Shown here: one piece after another, positions 1 to 4,953 of the stretch
How positions within the stretch are numbered: the stretch's first letter is position 1
Layout of the letters: each line of letters starts with the position of its first letter
Source of the DNA: UBA4742 sp002403895
GTDB lineage: Bacteria; Actinomycetota; Acidimicrobiia; Acidimicrobiales; Acidimicrobilacustridaceae
Direction of reading: 5' to 3'
NCBI GenBank assembly: GCA_036823295.1
Contig: DAISGD010000087.1
Location: forward strand, 1 to 9,232
DNA: 9,232 nt
The notes under the pieces: generated by a model
Database searches by the model: none
Seen by the model: the letters and a program-made list of their open reading frames with translations, nothing else
What the model was told of the DNA's origin: nothing
Program-made: the position numbers and the translations under genes

Positions 1-31
1 CCTGAGCCCAGTCCGCCTCGGCGACCGTCAA
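1..31 (-). CDS. 5' end of an unidentified downstream gene (partial)
   Basis: A TTG codon (31-29) overlaps the TGA stop of the preceding monooxygenase gene (30-28) in a TTGA arrangement. From it the minus strand reads MTVAEADWAQ with mostly G/C third positions before leaving the window. Such 4-nt start/stop overlaps are typical of translationally coupled operon genes, so this is probably the third gene of the aldolase/monooxygenase operon. Only about ten codons are visible, no strong Shine-Dalgarno sequence is seen, and no family can be assigned. The call rests on codon pattern and the overlap only. Confidence 0.4.
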   Translation of the reverse strand, partial: MTVAEADWAQ

Positions 32-1266
32 TCCGACTCGGGGGGTGCCGCCGGCGCGGCCAGGTCCGACTCGATCTCCTCGATCTCGGCGTCCAGCGCG
101 CTGTCCTTGGCCGCCTGCTCCTCACCGTGCTTGGCCATGGCGGTCATGATGGCCGCCCCGGCGGCGCCCATGAATGTCGGCCGGTTCTCGATCACCCAGT
201 GCTTGGAATCCGTGGGGCGCTGAGCCGAGCCTTGGAAGTGGGGGAACACCTTCTGGGCCAGCAATTCATAGGAGCGATTAGTGGCGGTCGGGTTCGCCCA
301 TTCGTGGGCCTGGACCAGCAACGTGCCGAAGCCGCCGTTGCTCTGGTCGATGAGGCGCTCGATCAACTCGATGCAGTCATCCGGGGTACCGATGATCCCG
401 CCGCCGCTGGCGTTGAGTTGCTCGGCCAGGTCGTCGGGGCCGCCCTCGGGAACGACGGGCAGGGCCGCCACCTTGCGGAAGTAGTCGAAGTAGTCGTCCA
501 GCCCGTAGGCGACATCGGCCACCGCCTGCGCTCGGGTCTCGGCTACGTGGATCTGCGACACCAGTCGCCACGCCTGGCGATCGGCCTGAGTGCCGAACTC
601 GGCCGAGCGTTGCTCCATGACGTCCCAGTGGTGCCCCAACATGTCGAACCCGGCGGCCTGGGTAGCCCCGATCGACAGCAGCGAGCAGCCGAACTTGCCG
701 GCGGCGCGGGGACCCGAGGGTGAGATCATGGCGGCCACCGCCACCTCGGGATGGGGTGCCGTGTGCGGCTTCAGGTGGAGCCGGGCGTTGGTGAGGCGGA
801 ACCATTCCGATTCGTAGGTCACGGGCTCGTCGCTGCGTAAGAGCTCGAGGATGACGCCGAGCGCCTCCTCCATCCGGTCGCGCTGGTCGGCGGGGTCGAT
901 GCCGAGCATGAAGGCGTCGCTGGGCAACGCTCCGGGCCCGACGCCGAGCATGACCCGGCCCTTGGTCAGGTGGTCGAGCAGCACGATGCGCTGGGCGACC
1001 ATGAACGGGTGGTGGTAGGGGAGCGAGACCACGCCGGTGCCCAACTTGATGCGGCGGGTGCGCTCCGCGGCGGTGGCGATGAACACCTCGGGCGAGGCGA
1101 TGATCTCGTAGCCACCCGAGTGGTGTTCGCCGATCCACGCCTCATCAAAGCCGAGCCGGTCGAGGTGCACCAGCAGGTCCAGATCGCGATCCAGCGCCAA
1201 GGTCGGGTTCTGCCCGGTGGGGTGGAACGGGGCGACGAAGGCTCCGAAGCGCAGGGGCCAATCCAT
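28..1266 (-). CDS. LLM-class flavin-dependent monooxygenase, LimB-like
   Basis: A 412-residue protein of the luciferase-like monooxygenase (bacterial luciferase/F420) superfamily. The N-terminus has the hallmark order of this family: RFGAFVAPFHP at residues 6-16, GFDEAWIGEHH near 39-49, SPEVFIATAAERT near 58-70, LGTGVVSLPYHHP near 75-87 and GRVMLGVGPGALPSDA near 103-118. These blocks resemble limonene 1,2-monooxygenase-like proteins of actinobacteria, which use reduced flavin and O2, but the substrate cannot be read from sequence. The last 35 residues or so are Glu/Ala/Pro-rich and probably disordered. The ATG at 1266 places RFGAF at the usual distance from the N-terminus; an AGAAAGG about 12 nt upstream is only a weak ribosome site. 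It lies 66 nt behind the aldolase gene on the same strand, so co-transcription is likely. Confidence in the family is high; physiological role unknown. Confidence 0.9.
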   Translation of the reverse strand: MDWPLRFGAFVAPFHPTGQNPTLALDRDLDLLVHLDRLGFDEAWIGEHHSGGYEIIASPEVFIATAAERTRRIKLGTGVVSLPYHHPFMVAQRIVLLDHLTKGRVMLGVGPGALPSDAFMLGIDPADQRDRMEEALGVILELLRSDEPVTYESEWFRLTNARLHLKPHTAPHPEVAVAAMISPSGPRAAGKFGCSLLSIGATQAAGFDMLGHHWDVMEQRSAEFGTQADRQAWRLVSQIHVAETRAQAVADVAYGLDDYFDYFRKVAALPVVPEGGPDDLAEQLNASGGGIIGTPDDCIELIERLIDQSNGGFGTLLVQAHEWANPTATNRSYELLAQKVFPHFQGSAQRPTDSKHWVIENRPTFMGAAGAAIMTAMAKHGEEQAAKDSALDAEIEEIESDLAAPAAPPESD

Positions 1267-1285
1267 ATGTGGGTGGGCCTTTCTC

Positions 1286-1295
1286 GTCGTACGAC
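1286..1295. repeat. 10-bp perfect palindrome between the two operon genes
   Basis: GTCGTACGAC is a perfect palindrome in the 66-nt spacer between the aldolase gene and the monooxygenase ATG, 20 nt upstream of that ATG. It could be a small regulator site or chance. No promoter-like hexamers are clear around it. Confidence 0.3.
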
Positions 1296-1332
1296 AGGGG
1301 CTGGACTAGGTATGGCAGGCGAGTGCGGCGAG

Positions 1333-2094
1333 TCAGTGCAAGAGGTCGGGCTGAGCGCGAACGATCTGCTCGTACAGCGGCTGGAAGCTAAGCCAGCCGG
1401 CCACATGGCTCCCCACCTGGGTCTGGGTCAACAGCCCCATGTCGTGGTCGATCAACACGGGGGTACCGGCCGCGCTGGCCAGCAACTGCGCCTGGCAGCT
1501 GCGCTCCATGGTGATGAACCACCAGGCCGCTTCGTCCACGGTCTCGCCCACCGTGAGCAGACCGTGGTTGCGCAGGATGGCGGCCTTGTTGTCGCCGAGC
1601 GCGTGGGCGATACGCTTGCCCTCCTCGATGTCGAGGACGACGCCGGTGTAGTCGTCGAACACGGCGTGGTCGCCGTAGAAGGCGCAGACGTCCTGGGTGA
1701 TCGGGTCGAGCGGCCGACCGAGCGATGAGAACGCCTTGCCGTGGATCGAATGGGCATGAGCGGCGGCGTTCATGTCCGGCCGGGCGGCGTGGACCTGGGA
1801 GTGGATGGCGAATGCCGCGGTGTTTACCGCCCAGCGACCCTCGACCACCTCACCCTCGTGGTTTACCAGGATCAGGTCCGAGGCGGTGATGAGGCTGAAG
1901 TCGACGGCGAAGGGGTTCACCCAGAAATGATCGGTGAGCTCCGGATCGCGGGCGGTGATGTGGCCGGCCACGCCCTCGCTGAACCCGAACTTCCCGAACA
2001 GCCGGAAGGCGGCCGCCAGGCGCTGCTTGAGGTGCACCCGGTGCTCCGCCACCGAGTCGAACGTGGGCATCTCGTAGGGCAGTGGCTTGGACAA
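1333..2094 (-). CDS. Class II aldolase/adducin family protein
   Basis: A 253-residue single-domain class II aldolase/adducin protein. The start is the TTG at 2094 (MSKPLPYEMP), chosen because AGGGAGG (2106-2100) lies 5 nt upstream; the open frame continues to 2631 but that stretch crosses the promoter and riboswitch. Visible motifs: GHIT at 44-47 in the place of the family's GNxS-type substrate loop, IHSQVH at 97-102, RPD at 105-107, the metal-binding pair HAH at 113-115 and the third metal histidine in NHG at 176-178. Members bind Zn2+ and act as sugar-phosphate aldolases, epimerases or decarboxylases. By eye alignment to fuculose-phosphate aldolase, the catalytic acid (Glu73 there) falls on Ala94, so a classical aldolase reaction is doubtful; related non-aldolase family members have a similar NxAAFxIH segment. 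First gene of an operon with the LLM monooxygenase; substrate unknown. Confidence 0.88.
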   Translation of the reverse strand: MSKPLPYEMPTFDSVAEHRVHLKQRLAAAFRLFGKFGFSEGVAGHITARDPELTDHFWVNPFAVDFSLITASDLILVNHEGEVVEGRWAVNTAAFAIHSQVHAARPDMNAAAHAHSIHGKAFSSLGRPLDPITQDVCAFYGDHAVFDDYTGVVLDIEEGKRIAHALGDNKAAILRNHGLLTVGETVDEAAWWFITMERSCQAQLLASAAGTPVLIDHDMGLLTQTQVGSHVAGWLSFQPLYEQIVRAQPDLLH

Positions 2095-2099
2095 GGGGG

Positions 2100-2106
2100 C
2101 CTCCCT
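2100..2106 (-). promoter_or_regulatory. Ribosome binding site fixing the aldolase TTG start
   Basis: The minus strand reads AGGGAGG, then five bases, then TTG at 2094. No comparable site precedes the next in-frame ATG (2070), which would also remove eight residues. Confidence 0.6.
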
Positions 2107-2127
2107 GGCACAGATGGAAATACTGAC

Positions 2128-2152
2128 CTCGGGGGGTGCTTGGCCCCCCGAG
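2128..2152. promoter_or_regulatory. GC-rich leader hairpin (9-bp perfect stem, 7-nt loop)
   Basis: CTCGGGGGG (2128-2136) pairs perfectly with CCCCCCGAG (2144-2152) across a 7-base loop. It lies in the inferred 5' leader of the aldolase operon, about 20 bases before its ribosome site. No U-run follows on either strand, so it is not a canonical intrinsic terminator. It may be a leader stabiliser or part of a leader switch; the downstream GGGAGGCCCCC around the ribosome site could compete for the G or C arm. Confidence 0.5.
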
Positions 2153-2162
2153 CCGTGTCCAC

Positions 2163-2192
2163 AGTGTACGCCGGCCCCGGCGGGGTGGTCAG
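2163..2192 (-). promoter_or_regulatory. Predicted promoter of the aldolase/monooxygenase operon
   Basis: On the minus strand, CTGACC (2192-2187; 4 of 6 to TTGACA) is followed after 18 bases by TACACT (2168-2163; TAnnnT, 4 of 6 to TATAAT). This predicts transcription starting near 2156 with a leader of about 60 bases containing the GC hairpin. It is back-to-back with the riboswitch promoter. Pattern match only. Confidence 0.45.
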
Positions 2193-2245
2193 ATCTGCCT
2201 CCGACCGTCGTGAGTGACGACCAAGCGTCGCCGCGTGACCCGTGA

Positions 2246-2274
2246 TTGACCGGGTGACCGGGACGTGCTTGCAT
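2246..2274 (+). promoter_or_regulatory. Predicted promoter of the cobalamin-riboswitch transcript
   Basis: TTGACC (2246-2251, 5 of 6 to the -35 consensus), a 17-base spacer, and TTGCAT (2269-2274, weak -10). This would start transcription near 2281, just before the predicted closing stem of the riboswitch. The -10 is poor, so this is tentative. Confidence 0.4.
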
Positions 2275-2283
2275 GACGGCGCA

Positions 2284-2396
2284 ACAAGTTCTGCACCTTC
2301 GGGGGAAGCCGGTCGAAGTCCGGCGCTGTCCCGCAACCGTAGGTCGGGGTCCCTCGGATCCCGACGAGCCGGAGTACCTGGAGTGCAGGTGGCTTG
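2284..2396 (+). ncRNA. Cobalamin (B12) riboswitch aptamer
   Basis: The conserved B12-box core is readable: GGGAA (2302-2306), CCGGT-N2-AA-N-TCCGG (2309-2323), then CCCGCAACCGT (2330-2340), and the 3' element GAGCCGGAGTACCTG (2366-2380), matching the family pattern GAGCCaGGAgACCTG. Peripheral stems agree: CAAG (2284-2287) with CTTG (2393-2396), CTGCAC (2291-2296) with GTGCAG (2383-2388), and TCGGG (2344-2348) with CCCGA (2360-2364). Cobalamin riboswitches normally switch off the downstream gene when adenosyl- or methylcobalamin is abundant. It sits upstream of, and in the same direction as, the secreted toroid protein that begins at 2489, so that gene is predicted to be expressed under B12 limitation. 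Exact ends are approximate; which subclass (AdoCbl or compact MeCbl-type) cannot be settled by eye. Confidence 0.92.
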
Positions 2397-2439
2397 CCGC
2401 ACCGTCGTGGACAACGGGGCAGAGCCTGAGAACGAAGCG

Positions 2440-2483
2440 CCTCGCGGCGTGAGGTTCCCGGGGAACTACCCATGGAAGGAACC
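2440..2483 (+). promoter_or_regulatory. Riboswitch expression platform with possible SD-sequestering stem
   Basis: GGTTCC (2453-2458) can pair with GGAACC (2478-2483), which covers part of the Shine-Dalgarno sequence GGAAGGA (2474-2480) of the following gene. Two alternatives use overlapping bases: GTTC (2454-2457) with GAAC (2463-2466), and CCTC (2440-2443) with GAGG (2451-2454). Mutually exclusive pairings of this kind fit translational control. No terminator with a U-run is present between aptamer and gene. Confidence 0.45.
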
Positions 2484-2488
2484 CCATC

Positions 2489-3694
2489 GTGAGTGCCATC
2501 TTCTCCATCCAGCTCCCGCGCCGCGCATCGCGCATCGTCGGGGGGATCGCCGTCACCGTGGTCATGACCGCGGGTGCCGCCGGGCTGAGCAGCGCCCCGT
2601 CCGGGGCCACCCCACCCACCCAGGACGGCACGGTTGCCGCCGGTTACGCCGGGCACTGGCTGGCCGCCCAGGTCAACGCCGACGGCTCGGTCCACGACGC
2701 CAACGACCATCCCTCGCCGGGGTCCACGTTGGGCACCGCGTTGGGCCTGGCCTCGGCCGGAACCGAGCAGGCCACGTTCAACCGCACCGTCACGTGGCTG
2801 AGCGATCACGTCGACGCCGTCACCGGCACGGGGGCCACGGCCGCCCCGGGCCAGATCGGTTACCTACTGTTGGTAGTGGACGCCGCCGGACGCGACGCCA
2901 CCACCTTCGGTGGCGTCAACCTCGTGACCCGGCTGGCGGGGACCCTTGGGCAGTTCGAATCGGGTCTGTACGGCCAGGCCGACCCCACCTATGACGGTGC
3001 CTTCCGCCAGTCGCTGGCCATCCTCGGTCTGGATGCCGTCGGCGGGGCGCAAGGCGCGGGCACGGTCTCGTGGTTGGCGGGGCAGCAATGCGGGGGAGTG
3101 GACCTCGCCACCGAGGGCGGCTGGGAGGCGTACCGGGCCCCGGCGACCGCTTGCACGGCTCCCGATCTGAACCTGTTCTCGGGGGTGGACACCAACAGCA
3201 CCGCTATCGCCTTCGAAGCCCTCACCGCCGCCGGCGTGACCCCCGCCTCCGACGCCCTGGGTTGGCTCGACCGGTCTCAGAACGCAACGGGCGGTTGGGG
3301 ATTCCTGCCCGGCCTCGATGACGACCCCGATTCCACGGGCCTCGTCGTCCAGGCCATCGTGGCCGGCGGCCAGTCGCCGACCTCGGGAGTGTGGGTGGAG
3401 GGAACGCACAACGCACTGAGCGCACTGCTGGCCTTCCAGCTCGGGTGTGATGCCCCGGCCGCTGATCGTGGAGCCTTCACCTTCCCCGGCGGCGGCCAGT
3501 CGCCCAACGCTCTGGCAACCCAGCAGGCGGTGTGGGGAGCGTCCGGGCACGCCTTCCCACTGGGCGTGGTGACGTTCGGCGCCACGCCTGATCCGTGCGC
3601 ACCAGTCGTGCCGACCACATCGACCTCGACGACGACCGTGAGCGACACCGTGGCTGCAGTTCCGGTGGCGGTCACCCCCGCCTTCACCGGCTGA
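2489..3694 (+). CDS. Secreted alpha/alpha-toroid (squalene-oxidase-repeat) protein under B12 riboswitch control
   Basis: A 401-residue exported protein. The GTG start at 2489 lies 8 nt after GGAAGGA. Residues 1-40 form a signal peptide: basic RRASR at 11-15, hydrophobic core to about 33, likely cleavage after SGA at 38-40. The mature part holds repeated helical units with a W-L...Q...DG/GGW pattern: HWLAAQVNADGSV at 56-68, SWLAGQQ at 194-200 with GGW at 210-212, and GWLDRSQNATGGWGF at 258-272, as in prenyltransferase/squalene-oxidase repeat (alpha6-alpha6 barrel) proteins. Cys201, Cys222, Cys320 and Cys370 could form two disulfides. A Thr/Ser-rich stretch (375-384) leads to a C-terminal PAFTG. 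The catalytic motifs of cyclases (DxDD-type) are not evident. The same fold forms the alpha domain of animal transcobalamin and intrinsic factor, so with the riboswitch a surface or secreted cobalamin-binding role is inferred. No DUF4430-like beta domain is visible. Binding itself is untested. Confidence 0.85.
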   Translation: MSAIFSIQLPRRASRIVGGIAVTVVMTAGAAGLSSAPSGATPPTQDGTVAAGYAGHWLAAQVNADGSVHDANDHPSPGSTLGTALGLASAGTEQATFNRTVTWLSDHVDAVTGTGATAAPGQIGYLLLVVDAAGRDATTFGGVNLVTRLAGTLGQFESGLYGQADPTYDGAFRQSLAILGLDAVGGAQGAGTVSWLAGQQCGGVDLATEGGWEAYRAPATACTAPDLNLFSGVDTNSTAIAFEALTAAGVTPASDALGWLDRSQNATGGWGFLPGLDDDPDSTGLVVQAIVAGGQSPTSGVWVEGTHNALSALLAFQLGCDAPAADRGAFTFPGGGQSPNALATQQAVWGASGHAFPLGVVTFGATPDPCAPVVPTTSTSTTTVSDTVAAVPVAVTPAFTG

Positions 3695-3719
3695 TCCAGG
3701 CCCGCCCCTCGGAGCACAA

Positions 3720-3763
3720 CCTGTCGCGTCAGCGACATCACCGACGTCATTTGACGCGACGGG
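3720..3763. terminator. Long inverted repeat after the riboswitch-controlled gene
   Basis: CCTGTCGCGTCA (3720-3731) pairs with TGACGCGACGGG (3752-3763): 12 bp with one T-G pair and a 20-base loop. It begins 26 nt after the stop codon. There is no U-run, so it may be a 3'-end stabiliser or a Rho-type terminator region. It also lies immediately before the next gene's promoter, so an operator role for the 3781 gene is an alternative. Confidence 0.45.
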
Positions 3764-3768
3764 TTGGC

Positions 3769-3774
3769 TAGGTT
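3769..3774 (+). promoter_or_regulatory. -10 box of a probable leaderless promoter
   Basis: TAGGTT fits TAnnnT and ends 6 bases before the ATG at 3781, so transcription would start at or next to the start codon. No Shine-Dalgarno sequence exists in the intervening GCGGGG. A TTGACG (3751-3756) is only 12 bases upstream, too close for a standard -35. Confidence 0.4.
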
Positions 3775-3780
3775 GCGGGG

Positions 3781-4389
3781 ATGATCCCCGATCCGGAAGC
3801 GTCGCTGGCCGCCTACCACGATCTGCGAGAGCGGGTCACCGAGCTGCTCGGGGGAGTGGACGACGAGCGCTCCGCCGCTACCCAGGTGGACGCCTGCCCG
3901 GCGTGGACGGTGACCGACACGGCCGCCCATCTGTGCGGCGTCACCGTCGACATCCNNNNNNNNNNNNNNNNNNNNNNNNNNNNNNNNNNNNNNNNNNNNN
4001 NNNNNNNNNNNNNNNNNNNNNNNNNNNNNNNNNNNNNNNNNNNNNNNNNNNNNNNCGACATCCGCGGCGCACTCGCCGAGCCCGGCGGCCGCGACGCGAG
4101 GAGCATCGTCGTTGGTCTCGGGTTCATGGAATCCTCGCTCGACGAGTTCGTGCGCAGCGCCGGTCTCCCGACCTTGGGCGTGCGCTCACCGCAATGGACG
4201 GCGGTCATGGGTGAAGGTGAGCCCGAGGTCGAGGTCGAGGCCTCGACCTTCGAGCTGTTCCGCAGCTTCGGCGGTCGTCGCTCCGAAGCCCAGATCCGAT
4301 CGTTGGCCTGGAGGGGGGATCCCGGCCCGTACCTGGCCATCTTCGACGACGGCCCGCTTACCATGCGCGCCGAAATCCTGATCGAGTGA
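3781..4389 (+). CDS. Maleylpyruvate isomerase/DinB-like mycothiol-dependent family protein, interrupted by assembly gap
   Basis: Read in one frame across 100 N. The 58 residues before the gap include ACPAWTVTDTAAHLCG (38-53), the N-terminal signature of the TIGR03083/maleylpyruvate isomerase N-terminal family; His50 is the expected first metal ligand. After the gap come DIRGALAEPG and a C-terminal domain with FELFRSFGGRRSEAQIRSLAW, both usual in this actinobacterial family. In relatives, as I recall them, about 60 residues separate these two parts, including the second and third metal ligands, so the true gap is probably nearer 190 nt than 100. The family contains mycothiol-dependent isomerases and transferases of the DinB fold; the substrate is unknown. 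The frame across the N run is arbitrary, so intactness is not proven. Start ATG 3781 appears leaderless. Confidence 0.78.
   Translation: MIPDPEASLAAYHDLRERVTELLGGVDDERSAATQVDACPAWTVTDTAAHLCGVTVDIXXXXXXXXXXXXXXXXXXXXXXXXXXXXXXXXXXDIRGALAEPGGRDARSIVVGLGFMESSLDEFVRSAGLPTLGVRSPQWTAVMGEGEPEVEVEASTFELFRSFGGRRSEAQIRSLAWRGDPGPYLAIFDDGPLTMRAEILIE
3956..4055. other. Assembly gap of exactly 100 N
   Basis: One hundred N is a customary placeholder for scaffold gaps of unknown size. The bases CGACATCC occur on both edges (3948-3955 and 4056-4063). Confidence 0.95.
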
Positions 4390-4400
4390 CGACGTAGAGA

Positions 4401-4448
4401 GTTTCGGCGCCGCTCGTTTGCGCTCGCCGCAATCCGGGACGCCGAAAC
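4401..4448. terminator. Inverted repeat after the isomerase-like gene
   Basis: GTTTCGGCG (4401-4409) and CGCCGAAAC (4440-4448) form a 9-bp perfect stem around a 30-base interval, 11 nt after the stop at 4389 and just upstream of the next promoter. No U-run follows. It may act as a terminator-like 3' structure or as a binding site for a regulator of the zinc-finger gene. Confidence 0.4.
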
Positions 4449-4471
4449 GCGGCTTGTGCCCTATTCTCCCC

Positions 4472-4477
4472 TATTAT
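4472..4477 (+). promoter_or_regulatory. -10 box of a probable leaderless promoter
   Basis: TATTAT (5 of 6 to TATAAT) ends 6 bases before the GTG at 4484, giving an essentially leaderless mRNA. TTGTGC (4454-4459) lies 12 bases upstream; this is the same short spacing as in front of the 3781 gene. Confidence 0.5.
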
Positions 4478-4483
4478 CATCAC

Positions 4484-4855
4484 GTGACGAAAACGGCCGT
4501 GAGGCATCGGTGCCGGTGGTGTGGGCGCGAATTCGACCAGAGGCCGGGGCGAGGGCGTCCACGGCAGTTCTGCCGGCCCGGGTGCCGTCAGCAAGCCCAC
4601 ATGGCTCGCAAGTTGGCGGCGGCCCATGGCTTGGGCGATGACGACCTGATCGTGTCACGGGCACAACTCGAGGAACTCCAGAGCCGGGTGTACTGCCTGC
4701 AGGCTGCGCTGGAGGACATAGAGCGTGACCTGGCGGTGTCGTCGGACCCGGTCGATGTGCTTGATGCACTGAAGTGGCTGCAGGAGAACGCGGGGCCCGT
4801 GGCTGACCTCTGGATCGAACCCCGAACCGGGTCTGGTTTCGAACCGCTAAGTTGA
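4484..4855 (+). CDS. Small Cys4 zinc-finger/coiled-coil protein
   Basis: A 123-residue protein if started at GTG 4484, which follows a TATTAT box by 6 nt; an in-frame ATG at 4418 would add 22 residues that overlap the inverted repeat and promoter. Cys10-X2-Cys13 (CRWC) and Cys30-X3-Cys34 (FCRPGC) form a treble-clef-like Cys4 zinc site inside a very basic segment (RPGRGRPRQ at 20-28). Residues about 56-90 (LIVSRAQLEELQSRVYCLQ onward) are heptad-rich and likely coiled-coil. I recognise this as the kind of short, uncharacterised zinc-finger protein common in actinobacteria; nucleic-acid binding and dimerisation are inferences from the basic finger and coil. It has its own promoter and converges on the membrane protein at 4954. 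Confidence 0.75.
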   Translation: MTKTAVRHRCRWCGREFDQRPGRGRPRQFCRPGCRQQAHMARKLAAAHGLGDDDLIVSRAQLEELQSRVYCLQAALEDIERDLAVSSDPVDVLDALKWLQENAGPVADLWIEPRTGSGFEPLS

Positions 4856-4891
4856 CATAACCAGGATTATGGGCGGTGCTATCTGGTTATG
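4856..4891. terminator. Inverted repeat in the convergent intergenic region
   Basis: CATAACCAG (4856-4864) and CTGGTTATG (4883-4891) are a perfect 9-bp inverted repeat, extendable to 11 bp with one bulged G, spaced by 18 bases. It starts at the last base of the zinc-finger gene's TGA stop plus one and lies between two convergent genes, where a bidirectional terminator is expected. It is unusually AT-rich for this genome and lacks a U-run. A recombination or binding site is possible but unsupported. The rest of 4892-4953 holds only a short GCCC-ACC-GGGC hairpin. Confidence 0.5.
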
Positions 4892-4953
4892 CCCCCCTTC
4901 TTCCCGCCCACCGGGCACGAACGATACCGAAACACGAGTGGTTGGTTGAAAGA

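Noticed and set aside
970..1728. A 252-codon plus-strand frame across the aldolase/monooxygenase junction
   Set aside because: Antisense shadow spanning two well-supported minus-strand genes.
2095..2631. Upstream extension of the aldolase frame by about 179 codons
   Set aside because: It is antisense to the riboswitch, lacks coding-type bias, and would cover the promoter and a good SD-TTG start at 2094.
2242..2994. A 250-codon plus-strand frame through the riboswitch
   Set aside because: It is Arg/Gly/His-rich and overlaps the well-supported secreted protein in another frame; the riboswitch explains the 5' half.
3956..4055. The N run as a natural deletion joined at CGACATCC
   Set aside because: An 8-base match is short enough for chance and the joined protein would lack an essential part of the fold.
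4818..4850. GGTTTCGAACC, resembling a tRNA T-arm
   Set aside because: No acceptor, D or anticodon arms can be built around it; it lies in the coding end of the zinc-finger protein.
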